Below, in pieces: positions 17,703 through 25,846 of a DNA stretch of 36,062 nt. A program made the position numbers and the translations under genes. Under the pieces are notes generated by a model. The model did no database searches. It worked only from the letters and a program-made list of their open reading frames with translations, and was not told where the DNA came from. Position 1 is the first letter of the stretch; every line of letters starts with the position of its first letter. Location of the stretch: the NCBI GenBank assembly GCA_027310305.1, contig DAIDBD010000028.1, forward strand, positions 1 through 36,062, read 5' to 3'. This DNA comes from Herminiimonas sp. GTDB taxonomy: Bacteria; Pseudomonadota; Gammaproteobacteria; Burkholderiales; Burkholderiaceae_D.

Positions 17703-18170
17703 ATGCAACCAAAATTGTTACTCGCCCTGCTCGCAGGCGTATTGGCAACCGGCGCCGCTTTTGCGCAATCCACACCCGCCCCTGCACCGGCTCCCGACCG
17801 GGCTGCAAAAATGCAGCACCACTTCACCGCGATGGATAAAAACGGCGACGGCGCGATCAGCCGCGACGAAGCCGCCGCGCATAAAGGGCTGGTCAAGCAT
17901 TTCGATGAGATCGACGCCAACAAGGACGGCAAATTGACCAAGGAAGAAATGCAGGGATTCCACAAAACGATGCGCGACAAGCATGCGGCAAAGTTCGATG
18001 AAAAATTCAAGGCGGCCGACAAGGACAATGACGGCGCGCTGACCAAGGCGGAAGCCGAAGCCGGCAAAATGCGCCATGTTGTCAAACACTTCGACCAGCT
18101 TGACGCCAACAAGGATGGCAAAGTCACGCGCGATGAATTGCGGGCTGGCATGGAGAAGCGCAAGAAGTAA
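17703..18170 (+). CDS. secreted EF-hand calcium-binding protein
   Basis: The 155-residue protein begins with a clear signal peptide (about 1-21, ending GAAFA before QS), followed by a Pro/Ala-rich spacer and four canonical EF-hand loops. The loops start at Asp45 (DKNGDGAISRDE), Asp71 (DANKDGKLTKEE), Asp106 (DKDNDGALTKAE) and Asp134 (DANKDGKVTRDE), each with Asp/Asn at positions 1, 3 and 5, Gly at 6 and Glu at 12. It should bind calcium in the periplasm. The loops form two internally duplicated pairs. Proteins of this kind are common in Burkholderiales, but their role is unknown; calcium buffering or sensing is the safe reading. It is followed by a strong terminator and so is probably a single-gene unit. 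Confidence 0.92.
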   Translation: MQPKLLLALLAGVLATGAAFAQSTPAPAPAPDRAAKMQHHFTAMDKNGDGAISRDEAAAHKGLVKHFDEIDANKDGKLTKEEMQGFHKTMRDKHAAKFDEKFKAADKDNDGALTKAEAEAGKMRHVVKHFDQLDANKDGKVTRDELRAGMEKRKK

Positions 18171-18207
18171 TCGTTCTACAAGTCTGCTGAACATGAAATG
18201 CCATTAA

Positions 18208-18241
18208 GGGTTTCGCATGCGAATGCGAAACCCATTTTTTT
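18208..18241 (+). terminator. intrinsic terminator of the EF-hand gene
   Basis: A perfect 11-bp stem, GGGTTTCGCAT (18208-18218) with ATGCGAAACCC (18223-18233), closes a GCGA loop and is followed by a run of T from 18235 to 18241. It lies 38 bases after the stop codon of the EF-hand gene. Confidence 0.92.
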
Positions 18242-18529
18242 ATGCCGTCCATCGGATTCACTTATTTCTGCCGGATGCGCAAGCTATAATATTTATCTCG
18301 AATGCAACGTTCTGTTGATCGAGCAGTGTTCGATTTAAAGCAGCGTCTGAAGCTTGTTTATTCGGAGTGACGTTTTTCATGGTTATTCAGTATTGTTATT
18401 CTGCACAGTACATTGTTGAATCGCCCATGTGACAATGCTCCCCGGATGATTTGACCGGTTGAATTGGGAGGCGACCGGTCGAATTTGGCAGATGGTATTT
18501 TTCCGCCTAATTAAAGGTAAGCCAATCAT
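18242..18529 (+). promoter_or_regulatory. long leader region with promoter and short direct repeat
   Basis: A perfect TATAAT is at 18285-18290, with a weak -35 (TTATTT, 18262-18267) 17 bases upstream. That would give a leader of about 230 bases before the next gene, long enough for a small RNA or regulatory leader. A 16-base imperfect direct repeat lies at 18453-18468 (GACCGGTTGAATTGGG) and 18473-18488 (GACCGGTCGAATTTGG) with a 20-base period. No known riboswitch pattern was recognised. Confidence 0.45.
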
Positions 18530-18925
18530 ATGACTCAACAGTTAGTAGTGCGCACTTCGGAACGTGGATGGCTTGCAACGCTCGCGAAGGCGTATCGGGA
18601 GCAAACGCCAACACAAATCATTGACGATGCGAATGTTGGAATACACCCGAACGATCATTCGCTATTCGATATGGGAAGAAAGGCGCATCTCTCAACTGCT
18701 GAAGTCACAGCGGTTTGCGTGGCGTGCGGTATGGGAGTCGTAGGTGTTGGCATGGTTTTATTGGCCTTCTTCGACCCCGAGCCTACGAGCAAGCTCGTCC
18801 TCATGTTCAGTGCAGGTGCCGTGCTCGCACTAACGGGAGGGTTATCGGCAATTTACGTTCTCACCAAGAAGAAACCTCCCAACATCAAGATCGGAAAGAA
18901 TAGCTTTGAAATATCGTGGGCCTAA
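18530..18925 (+). CDS. unknown small membrane protein with two predicted helices
   Basis: I do not recognise this 131-residue protein. Residues 1-57 are polar and probably cytosolic. Two hydrophobic stretches at about 58-80 and 89-111 are likely membrane helices joined by a short acidic turn (DPEPTSK). The tail (112-131) starts with a Lys-rich cluster, which by the positive-inside rule puts both ends in the cytosol. The reading frame has less biased, lower-GC codon use than neighbouring genes, which with its isolated position between an EF-hand gene and the phhA gene suggests acquired DNA. A weak AAAGG site lies upstream of the ATG. The frame could conceivably be spurious, but the helix layout argues for a real gene. 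Confidence 0.6.
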   Translation: MTQQLVVRTSERGWLATLAKAYREQTPTQIIDDANVGIHPNDHSLFDMGRKAHLSTAEVTAVCVACGMGVVGVGMVLLAFFDPEPTSKLVLMFSAGAVLALTGGLSAIYVLTKKKPPNIKIGKNSFEISWA

Positions 18926-18969
18926 CATGGCACTCAACCTCGTTCCCTTCGGTCGCTAGGCGCTGGCTG

Positions 18970-18998
18970 GGCGCTGCACGATAAAACCGCGCAGCGCC
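18970..18998. repeat. hairpin downstream of phhA
   Basis: GGCGCTGC (18970-18977) and GCAGCGCC (18991-18998) form a perfect 8-bp stem with a 13-base loop, just past the stop codon of phhA on the minus strand. There is no T-tract after it in the phhA direction, so it is a possible 3'-end stabilising structure and not a classical terminator. Confidence 0.5.
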
Positions 18999-19000
18999 GG

Positions 19001-19885
19001 TTAGATGTACGCTATACCCTCACTAACTTCATCAGCCAACAGCGTATCCGCCGGCAACGCCTCAAGCGTTTTCAATCGCTGGTAAATCGGCGTGAAGTCA
19101 GGCGCGGTATCCCTGAACAATTGCTCGAAACTGTCGATCACGAAATAGGTTTCCTGATACGAATCGATCTTGTACAACGTGCGCATCACGCGCTCCGCAT
19201 CGAACGGTATGCGGCGCGGATGCGGACTGGTCAGGCAGTATTCGATCTCGCCGCCGGATGACAGGATGCCGGCGCCGTAAGCGCGTAAACCCTGCGGGCT
19301 CCGGATCAGCCCGAATTCGACGGTGTACCAATACAGCCGCGCCAGATATTGCAGCCCGTCGAGCGTGAGCGCTTTCAGGCCGCCTTTGCCGTATTCCTGC
19401 AAATGGTCGGCAAACACCGGGTTGAACAGCAGCGGCACATGGCCGAAAAAATCATGGAACACATCGGGCTCGACGATATAGTCGAACTCATGCGGCTCGC
19501 GCAGCCAGACCGTGACCGGGAAACGGCGATTGGCCAGATGCTCGAAAAACGTCTGGTCCGGCACCAGCCCCGGCACCGCAACTAGACGCCAGCGCGTGGC
19601 CTTGAACAGCGCGTCGGAGGTGCGGTCGAATTGCGGAATGCCATCGGCTGCATCGAGCGCATTCAGGCTTTCGATGAACACATCGCAGGCGCGGCCCGGC
19701 AGCAGTTGCGCCTGGCGCGCATACAGCTTGCGCCACAGCGCATGCTGCACCGGCGTGTAGGCATCCCAGTTCTGGGCGACGACATACTGCGCATCGGCCA
19801 GCGCATAATCGCCGCGCAGTGCGCCGCTTTCGGATTTTTCTTCCACCGTCTTGAAAAATGCGGCTTGATCGACTGCTGTATTCAT
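19001..19885 (-). CDS. phhA: phenylalanine 4-hydroxylase
   Basis: This cytosolic non-haem iron enzyme hydroxylates phenylalanine to tyrosine with O2 and tetrahydropterin. The 294-residue protein has the iron facial triad His144, His149 (FHDFFGHVPLL) and Glu190 (WYTVEFGL). The substrate-pocket segment PEPDVFHD and the usual C-terminal region are also visible. It lacks the regulatory ACT domain of animal enzymes, as bacterial forms do. The stop codon of hpd lies only 9 bases upstream of its ATG, so hpd and phhA form one transcript: Phe to Tyr here, then 4-hydroxyphenylpyruvate to homogentisate by Hpd after transamination. No pterin-recycling phhB gene lies in the immediate neighbourhood. Confidence 0.96.
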   Translation of the reverse strand: MNTAVDQAAFFKTVEEKSESGALRGDYALADAQYVVAQNWDAYTPVQHALWRKLYARQAQLLPGRACDVFIESLNALDAADGIPQFDRTSDALFKATRWRLVAVPGLVPDQTFFEHLANRRFPVTVWLREPHEFDYIVEPDVFHDFFGHVPLLFNPVFADHLQEYGKGGLKALTLDGLQYLARLYWYTVEFGLIRSPQGLRAYGAGILSSGGEIEYCLTSPHPRRIPFDAERVMRTLYKIDSYQETYFVIDSFEQLFRDTAPDFTPIYQRLKTLEALPADTLLADEVSEGIAYI

Positions 19886-19894
19886 ACGTTCGCC

Positions 19895-21028
19895 TTATGC
19901 GGAAACACTGTCATCCTTCAACACGCCGCGCTTGATCTGATCGAGTTCGATCGACTCGAACAGCGCGCGGAAATTGCCTTCGCCGAAACCCTGGTCGCCC
20001 TTGCGTTGGATGATCTCGAAAAAGATCGGACCGATCACGGTTTGCGTAAAAATCTGCAACAGCAATTCACGTTGCGTGGCGTTGCTGTTGCCGTCGATCA
20101 GGATACGCAGCCGTTTCAATTCATCGACCCGCTCGCCATGATTCGGCAGCCGCCGGTCGATCAGATCATAGTAGGTTTCGATGGTGTCCTGAAACGCGAC
20201 ATGCTGCGCTTTCATCGCTTCCACCGTCGCGTAAATATCATCGGTGCCGAGCGCGATATGCTGGATCCCTTCGCCGTGATACTGGTCGAGATATTCGGCG
20301 ATCTGCGATTTGTCATCCGACGATTCATTGATCGGAATGCGGATCTTGCCGCACGGTGACGTCATCGCTTTCGATTTCAGGCCGGTCAGCTTGCCTTCGA
20401 TATCGAAATACCGGACTTCGCGGAAATTGAACAGGTGTTCATAGAATTCCGCCCATTCCTTCATGCGGCCGCGATGCACATTGTGCGTCAGATGATCGAT
20501 ATAGGTCAGGCCGTGTCCTTTCGGATTGCTTTGCGCGCCGGGAATCGCGACGAAATCGACGTCGTAAATGCTGATGTCGCCGATTTTATGGCTGCCATTT
20601 TCTGAGGCAGCTTTGGCATCGCCCTTGCCGCGCCAGCGATCGACAAAATAAATAAGCGAATCGCCGACGCCCTTGATGGCCGGAATATTCAGCTCCATCG
20701 GCCCGTTCTTGTTGTCGAAGCCCCATGCGCCCAGTTCCAGCGCCCGCTTGTACGCATAGGCGGCATCGTTGACGCGGATCGCGATCGCGCACACCGATTG
20801 TCCGTGCTGGCGCGCGAAGCGCTGCGCAAACGAGTCCTGTTCGGCATTGATGATGAAATTGATGTCGCCCTGGCGATACAGCGTCACGTCCTTGTGGCGA
20901 TGGCGCGCAATCGCGGCAAAGCCCATCTGCTCGAACAGTGCGCCCAGCGCCTTGGGATCGGGTGCCGCGTATTCGATGAACTCGAAGCCATCGGTGCCCA
21001 TCGGGTTATCCCACGGTTGGAAATCCAT
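19895..21028 (-). CDS. hpd: 4-hydroxyphenylpyruvate dioxygenase
   Basis: Hpd converts 4-hydroxyphenylpyruvate to homogentisate using Fe(II) and O2, the second step of tyrosine breakdown. The 377-residue protein has the two-domain vicinal-oxygen-chelate fold. Metal-ligand regions are visible at LTYIDHLTHNVHRGRM (first His), at IQHIALGTDDIYATV (second His), and at IGPIFFEIIQRKGDQGFGEGNF (Glu). The frame opens at 21040, but GGAGG lies just ahead of the ATG at 21028, which gives the usual MDFQPWDNPMGTDGFEFIEY start, so I chose that. A TATACT box (minus strand, about 21061-21056) could be its -10. It leads the hpd-phhA pair and is divergent from an Lrp-type regulator. Confidence 0.96.
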   Translation of the reverse strand: MDFQPWDNPMGTDGFEFIEYAAPDPKALGALFEQMGFAAIARHRHKDVTLYRQGDINFIINAEQDSFAQRFARQHGQSVCAIAIRVNDAAYAYKRALELGAWGFDNKNGPMELNIPAIKGVGDSLIYFVDRWRGKGDAKAASENGSHKIGDISIYDVDFVAIPGAQSNPKGHGLTYIDHLTHNVHRGRMKEWAEFYEHLFNFREVRYFDIEGKLTGLKSKAMTSPCGKIRIPINESSDDKSQIAEYLDQYHGEGIQHIALGTDDIYATVEAMKAQHVAFQDTIETYYDLIDRRLPNHGERVDELKRLRILIDGNSNATQRELLLQIFTQTVIGPIFFEIIQRKGDQGFGEGNFRALFESIELDQIKRGVLKDDSVSA

Positions 21029-21098
21029 GCCTGCCTCCATTGATTGTATTTATTCAGTATAGGCGTGCCGAGGCAGCAGAAAATTGCAAATATTTCCC

Positions 21099-21104
21099 TA
21101 TAAT
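21099..21104 (+). promoter_or_regulatory. candidate -10 box in the hpd/Lrp divergent region
   Basis: TATAAT lies 51 bases before the ATG of the Lrp/AsnC gene. No good -35 is placed 16-18 bases upstream, so activator dependence is possible. The region 21029-21154 is AT-rich and is the likely binding region for the adjacent regulator. Confidence 0.4.
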
Positions 21105-21154
21105 TGAAGAACGACGCAATAATATTGCCAATTAAATCGATTTAAAGGTTATTC

Positions 21155-21661
21155 ATGGCTGCGATTGAAATGGACAAAACCGACCGCAAGATTCTCGCCA
21201 TCCTGCAAGCGGATGGGCGGCTGACCAATCAGGAAGTGGCGGAACAGGTGAGCCTGTCGCCGTCGCCGTGCCTGCGCCGCGTCAAGCGGCTGGAACAGGC
21301 GGGCGTGATCCGCCAATATGTGGCATTGCTCGATCCGGACAAGATCGGGCTCGGCTTGCTGGCCTACGTCAATGTGCGGCTGGAAAAACATAGCGACGCG
21401 CCGATGCCGGGCGGCGCGCGTTCGGGCAAGACATCGCCGCGCGCCAACTTTGCGGCATCGGTCGCCAATTGGCCGGAAGTGGTGGCCTGCTACGCAATGA
21501 CCGGCGAAATGGATTATCTGCTGCGCGTGCATGTCGAAGACATGGAGCATTTTTCGCATTTCATGATGGAAACCCTGCTGCGCCACCCGGCGGTGCTGGA
21601 TGTCAAATCCAGTTTTGCATTGCAGCGCATCAAGGATACGACTGCGCTGCCGCTGGTGTAA
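21155..21661 (+). CDS. Lrp/AsnC family regulator of the tyrosine catabolic genes
   Basis: The 168-residue protein has the N-terminal AsnC-type helix-turn-helix (about 5-60; DRKILAILQADGRLTNQEVAEQ, then SPSPCLRRVKRLEQAG) and a C-terminal RAM/ACT-like effector-binding domain (about 75-155; VVACYAMTGEMDYLLRVHVEDMEHF). A Gly/Ser-rich insertion (about 84-100) is longer than in E. coli AsnC. Proteins of this family sense amino acids. Being divergent from hpd-phhA, it probably controls those genes in response to phenylalanine or tyrosine, comparable in logic to other Lrp-type activators of amino acid catabolism; the ligand is inferred. Confidence 0.92.
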   Translation: MAAIEMDKTDRKILAILQADGRLTNQEVAEQVSLSPSPCLRRVKRLEQAGVIRQYVALLDPDKIGLGLLAYVNVRLEKHSDAPMPGGARSGKTSPRANFAASVANWPEVVACYAMTGEMDYLLRVHVEDMEHFSHFMMETLLRHPAVLDVKSSFALQRIKDTTALPLV

Positions 21662-21682
21662 GAACCGATGAAAAAGCCAGCA

Positions 21683-22393
21683 TCAGTTTTTTTTGGAGTG
21701 GGGATTGGAGGACAACTGTTCCAGCCATTTGGTGGCCGCCCGCGTGTTGGCCTTGACCGCATAATCGAAGCTGGCGACCTGCTCCTCGACCGCTTCCTGC
21801 AGCACGCTGGCGGGATCGGCCGGCAGCACCTTCAGATACGCGTCCGCTTCGCCGTAAGCGCGATGAATTTCCATTCCGGCCTTTTTGGCGATATGCATCA
21901 TGGTTTGATTCGATGCCAGGCAGTGCATGTACAGCGTGTCGACATCCGCATTGCGGCAGTGAATCGCCGCGCGCTCGAACAGCCGGGAGCCGATGCCGAT
22001 GCCGCGTGCCGACGCCGAGACCGATACGCCGAATTCGGCCACCCGTTCCTTGACGGTTGCATCGCTCACCTGCGGCAACGCTTCGCGCGCTGCAAACGCA
22101 AGATGGCCGACGCCAACCAGTTTGAATTTGCTGTCATAGACGCCAAACACCGTATCGCGCGCAAAATTCAGCATTTGCACATATTTGGTAATCAATTCGT
22201 CCGGCAGCACCGTGCCGAAGCGCAGCAACCTATCATCGTTATCCAGCGCCAGCAGGTGCATCAGCAAACGCCTGCGGTCGCGTTCCGACAGTTCCTTGAC
22301 GCGTACGGTAAACTTTTCCTCTGCCGGAGCCGGCTCGCGCTTTCCATTGATCAGATTGGAAAACGCATTGGTAAATAAATCCGTCGAATTCAT
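21683..22393 (-). CDS. GNAT family N-acetyltransferase
   Basis: GNAT enzymes transfer acetyl from acetyl-CoA to amines of small molecules or proteins. In this 236-residue protein the acetyl-CoA-binding motif A is visible as VSVSASARGIGIGSRLFERA (about 123-142), preceded by the beta-strand VGVGHLAF. The C-terminal HCLASNQTMMHIAKKAGM segment matches motif B. The first 30 residues and the last 35 are extra to the minimal fold. AAAAGGAA before the ATG at 22393 supports the start. It converges with the Lrp gene (gap 21 bases). The substrate cannot be predicted. Confidence 0.88.
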   Translation of the reverse strand: MNSTDLFTNAFSNLINGKREPAPAEEKFTVRVKELSERDRRRLLMHLLALDNDDRLLRFGTVLPDELITKYVQMLNFARDTVFGVYDSKFKLVGVGHLAFAAREALPQVSDATVKERVAEFGVSVSASARGIGIGSRLFERAAIHCRNADVDTLYMHCLASNQTMMHIAKKAGMEIHRAYGEADAYLKVLPADPASVLQEAVEEQVASFDYAVKANTRAATKWLEQLSSNPHSKKN

Positions 22394-22646
22394 GGCAGTT
22401 CCTTTTCAAATGCACGCTATGCTGCAACGCACAATTCAATTGTAGGCCATATCGCGAGCGGATTCCAGAAACCGCTTTTCAATTTGCGCATCTTTAATCG
22501 ATATCAATATCAATCAATTAACAATACAGAGCCGAATGTTAGGTAATAACCACAATTGCGTATTTGTTTACTGAATTCAACAATAGCCCTTGTACATAAG
22601 TTGCTTGAACTCAACTATAGTTACTGATCATTTTTGAAAGAAAGCC
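22394..22646. promoter_or_regulatory. divergent intergenic region upstream of the binding-protein gene
   Basis: This 253-base AT-rich spacer serves two divergent genes. A perfect 10-bp palindrome AACTATAGTT (22613-22622) contains a TATAGT that could be a -10 for the plus-strand gene, about 25 bases before its ATG. No gene or RNA is supported. Confidence 0.4.
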
Positions 22647-23780
22647 ATGACCCTTCATACCCGCAAACTCATTGCATTGTTGCTGCTCGCCGGCGCCACG
22701 CTTGCCGCGTCGGCGGAAGAAGGCGTGACCGATAACCGGATTCTGATCGGCCAGACAGTTGGACTGACCGGCATCGTGGCCGCGCCGGTCAAGGAAGTCA
22801 ATGAAGGCGCCAACGCCTACATCAGCCAAGTCAACAAGCAGGGCGGCGTGAATGGCCGCAAGATCGAACTGATCACGCTGGATGACAAGTTCGATCCCGC
22901 GCTGACCGCAGCCAATGCGGAAATACTGATCAAGAAAGACCATGTATTCGCGCTGTTTCAGGGACGCGGCACGCCGCATACGCAAAAAATCCTGCCGATC
23001 CTCGCTGCGAACAACGTGCCGCTGCTGGCGCCCGCCACCGGGGCGACGTTGCTGCATACGCCGGTCAACCATCTTTTATTCAACATCCGCGCCAAATACC
23101 AGGCTGAAGTAGCCAAGATCGTCGAACAATTGACGACCACCGGCATCAAAAGCATCGGCCTGCTGCATGTCGACGATTCATTCGGACAGGACGGACTGGA
23201 TGGCTTCAACAACGCCATGGCGGCGCGCAAGCTGACACCCGCCATCATCACCAAATTCGCCAGGGTCAAACCGGATTACGCCGCGACCGCAGCCACTATC
23301 ATCAAAGCCGATCCGGGCGCGCTGATCATCGTCAGTTCATCCAAAAACACGATCGAAGTGATCAAGGCGATCCGGGCGCAAGGCAGCCACATGCAACTGC
23401 TGACGCTATCGAACAATACGTCGCAGGCATTTGTGAAGGAATTGGGCAAAACGGGAGAAGGCGTCATCGTGACGCAAGTCACGCCGCCGCCGGATCTGGT
23501 GACGACGCAGCTCGGGCAGGAATTCAAGGTGGCGGCAAAAGCGAGCGGCGCAACCGTGTCGTATGCGGCGATGGAAGGCTTTGTCAATGCGAAGGTACTG
23601 GTCGAAGGCTTGCGCCGCGCCGGGCGCAACCTGACGCGTGAAGGCTTCATCCGCGCGCTGGAATCGATGCAGCGCGTCGATCTGGGCGGCATCCTGATTA
23701 CCTATTCCGATAAAGACCACACCGGCAGCGAATTCGTCGAACTGACGATGATCGGCAAGAACGGCCGCTTCATTCGCTAA
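22647..23780 (+). CDS. periplasmic branched-chain amino acid type ABC substrate-binding protein
   Basis: The 377-residue protein begins with a signal peptide (about 1-23, hydrophobic core LIALLLLAGATLA, cleavage near ASA-EE). The two-lobed leucine-binding-protein fold (Peripla_BP_6 type) follows, starting ILIGQTVGLTGIVAAPVKEV. Such proteins deliver amino acids, amides or aromatic acids to a high-affinity ABC importer. No permease or ATPase gene is nearby, so it must share a transporter encoded elsewhere or act as a sensor partner. GAAAGAAAG supports the start. Its stop codon overlaps that of the convergent cca gene (bases 23777-23780), leaving no room for a terminator between them. Confidence 0.9.
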   Translation: MTLHTRKLIALLLLAGATLAASAEEGVTDNRILIGQTVGLTGIVAAPVKEVNEGANAYISQVNKQGGVNGRKIELITLDDKFDPALTAANAEILIKKDHVFALFQGRGTPHTQKILPILAANNVPLLAPATGATLLHTPVNHLLFNIRAKYQAEVAKIVEQLTTTGIKSIGLLHVDDSFGQDGLDGFNNAMAARKLTPAIITKFARVKPDYAATAATIIKADPGALIIVSSSKNTIEVIKAIRAQGSHMQLLTLSNNTSQAFVKELGKTGEGVIVTQVTPPPDLVTTQLGQEFKVAAKASGATVSYAAMEGFVNAKVLVEGLRRAGRNLTREGFIRALESMQRVDLGGILITYSDKDHTGSEFVELTMIGKNGRFIR

Positions 23781-25024
23781 CGAACGTCAGGCCGATGCAA
23801 GGCATGGGCGCGGCCGACGGCAGCGATGCGCGCCAGACGGATCGCTTCTGAAATGCGCTGCGTCTGGCCGGGATAACGCTGCGCCATGTCGGCCGCGATG
23901 CTGCCGGCATCGACGGTTTGCGCCGCCGCCAGCGCGGCTTGTAAATAAGCTGCTTGCGGAAACGGCTGGTCGGCAAAACCGGTACGCCCGCGCTGATCGC
24001 ATGCCGAGGCATGCAGCATGTCCACGAAGCGCTGCGGCTTGCGAAACGCATCGCAGCGCTCCAGCAACGCGACGATCGTGCTGTCGCGCAGTTCCTGCGC
24101 ACGGCTGACATTGCCATGTTCGCGCGCCGTCATCAGCGCCAGATCGCGGCATTCATTCGGGATTTTCAGGCGCTTGCAAACGGCATCGACCAGCTTTACG
24201 CTGCGCGCTTCATGGCCATGATGACGCGGCCATTCCGCCGCCGGCGTCGCGCCTTTTCCGAGGTCGTGCATCAGTGCGGCGAAACGGATCGGCAAATTGC
24301 GGTTTTCCTGCGCAGCGACATCGACCACCATCATCACATGCACGCCGGTGTCGATTTCCGGATGATGCTTTTCCGGTTGCGGCACGCCCCATAATGCATC
24401 GAGTTCGGGCAGAATGCGCGCCAGCGCGCCGCAGCCGCGCAGCACGCCGAACATGCGCGACGGCCGCGCTTCCATCAGTCCGCGCGCCAATTCCTGCCAT
24501 ACCCGTTCCGGCACCAATGCATCGACTTCGCCGGCCGCCACCATCTGCCGCATCAACGCGCAGGTTTCCGGCGCCACGGTGAAATCGGTGAAGCGCGCCG
24601 CAAAGCGCGCGACGCGCAAAATCCGCACCGGGTCTTCCGCAAAGGCAGGCGATACATGGCGGAAAATTTTTGCCTGCAAATCCTGCAGCCCGCCGAACGG
24701 ATCGGTCAATGTGCCGTCTTCCGCCTGTGCAATCGCATTGATCGTCAGATCGCGGCGAATCAGGTCCTCATCAAGCGTGACATCCGGCGCGGCATGAAAT
24801 ACGAAACCCTTGTAACCGGGCGCGGTCTTGCGCTCGGTGCGCGCCAGTGCATATTCTTCATGCGTGGCCGGATGCAGGAACACTGGAAAATCCTTGCCGA
24901 CCGGCGTGAAGCCGCGCGCGATCATGTCGTCGGGCGTGGCGCCGACCACCACATGATCGCGATCCTGCACCGGCAAGCCGAGCAATCGATCGCGCACCGC
25001 ACCGCCGACGACGTAAGTTTTCAT
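23777..25024 (-). CDS. cca: CCA-adding tRNA nucleotidyltransferase, multifunctional
   Basis: This cytosolic enzyme adds or repairs the 3'-terminal CCA of tRNAs. The 415-residue protein matches the bacterial multifunctional type. The nucleotidyltransferase head starts TYVVGGAVRDRLLG with the metal-binding DRD (about 21-23), then RRDLTINAIAQ (about 90-100) and the EDPVRILRVARFAARF motif. A C-terminal HD-type phosphohydrolase region has HPEIDTGVHVMMVVD and LMHDLGKG (about 225-255). It is the last gene of the slt - epimerase - GST - cca group, 42 bases after the GST gene. Confidence 0.97.
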   Translation of the reverse strand: MKTYVVGGAVRDRLLGLPVQDRDHVVVGATPDDMIARGFTPVGKDFPVFLHPATHEEYALARTERKTAPGYKGFVFHAAPDVTLDEDLIRRDLTINAIAQAEDGTLTDPFGGLQDLQAKIFRHVSPAFAEDPVRILRVARFAARFTDFTVAPETCALMRQMVAAGEVDALVPERVWQELARGLMEARPSRMFGVLRGCGALARILPELDALWGVPQPEKHHPEIDTGVHVMMVVDVAAQENRNLPIRFAALMHDLGKGATPAAEWPRHHGHEARSVKLVDAVCKRLKIPNECRDLALMTAREHGNVSRAQELRDSTIVALLERCDAFRKPQRFVDMLHASACDQRGRTGFADQPFPQAAYLQAALAAAQTVDAGSIAADMAQRYPGQTQRISEAIRLARIAAVGRAHALHRPDVR

Positions 25025-25066
25025 TGCTGTTTCAAAAGTGATTCAAAAATCGACGGCGCTGCGATC

Positions 25067-25789
25067 TCAATCCGGCAGGAATTCGTATTTCGCGATGACT
25101 TCGGTTTCCGCCAGCGCCTCGCGCATCCACTGCGCGACCGCCGGATGCGCGGCAACGCGCTCGACGTAAGCCTGTAACGCGGGAGCAAGCGACACCGCAT
25201 AGGTGCGGAACCGCATCACGACCGGCGAGAAATAAGCGTCCGCGATCGAGAAATCGCCGAACAGGAACTGATGATGGCCGAAATGGGACAAACAGGTTTC
25301 CCACATTTCGCATATACGACCGATGTCGGCCTGCGCTTCCGGCGTGCGGCCCTTGCCCGGAAAGCTGCCGCGGATATTCATGCCCATCGCGGAACGCAAT
25401 CCGGCAAAGCCGGAATGCATTTCGGCGCAGATGCAGCGCGCCATCGCTCGCGCAACCATGTCTTGCGGCCACATGTCTTTTTCCGGAAATTGCTCGGCCA
25501 GATATTCGCAGATCGCGAGCGAATCCCAGATCGTCGTTTCGCTGGTCACCAGAACCGGCACCCGCCCGGCGGAGGAATAACGCGCAATGCGGCTTGACGT
25601 ATCGGGCTGATCCAGCGCTATGCGAATTTCCTGAAAGGGAATGCCGAAAGCCGTCATCGCAACCCATGGCCGCATCGACCACGATGAATAATTCTTGTTG
25701 CCGATGACCAGCTTCATGCCGGTATGTTCGGCATTGCTCAATGTTTCGGACAGCGTCGGATCGAGGTCGGTGGCTTGCATGGGTTTCAT
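25067..25789 (-). CDS. glutathione S-transferase family protein
   Basis: The thioredoxin-like N-terminal domain (from KLVIGNKNYSSWSMRPW) with the conserved cis-Pro and Ser of the glutathione site (GRVPVLVT, then IWDSLAICEYLAEQFP) and the all-helical C-terminal domain mark a GST. The YSSWS motif places the catalytic Ser/Tyr region near the usual position. Two starts are possible: the ATG at 25789 gives 240 residues with a 24-residue extension whose codons look coding, while the ATG at 25717 gives the 216-residue length and MKLVIGNKNY start common in the family. Neither has a strong ribosome binding site. Substrate unknown. It lies 57 bases after the epimerase gene. Confidence 0.88.
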   Translation of the reverse strand: MKPMQATDLDPTLSETLSNAEHTGMKLVIGNKNYSSWSMRPWVAMTAFGIPFQEIRIALDQPDTSSRIARYSSAGRVPVLVTSETTIWDSLAICEYLAEQFPEKDMWPQDMVARAMARCICAEMHSGFAGLRSAMGMNIRGSFPGKGRTPEAQADIGRICEMWETCLSHFGHHQFLFGDFSIADAYFSPVVMRFRTYAVSLAPALQAYVERVAAHPAVAQWMREALAETEVIAKYEFLPD

Positions 25790-25846
25790 CCAAGTGAGTT
25801 TTAATTGTTATCGCCGCGGCGCCAAAGCGTGACGCATCGCCGGCTG

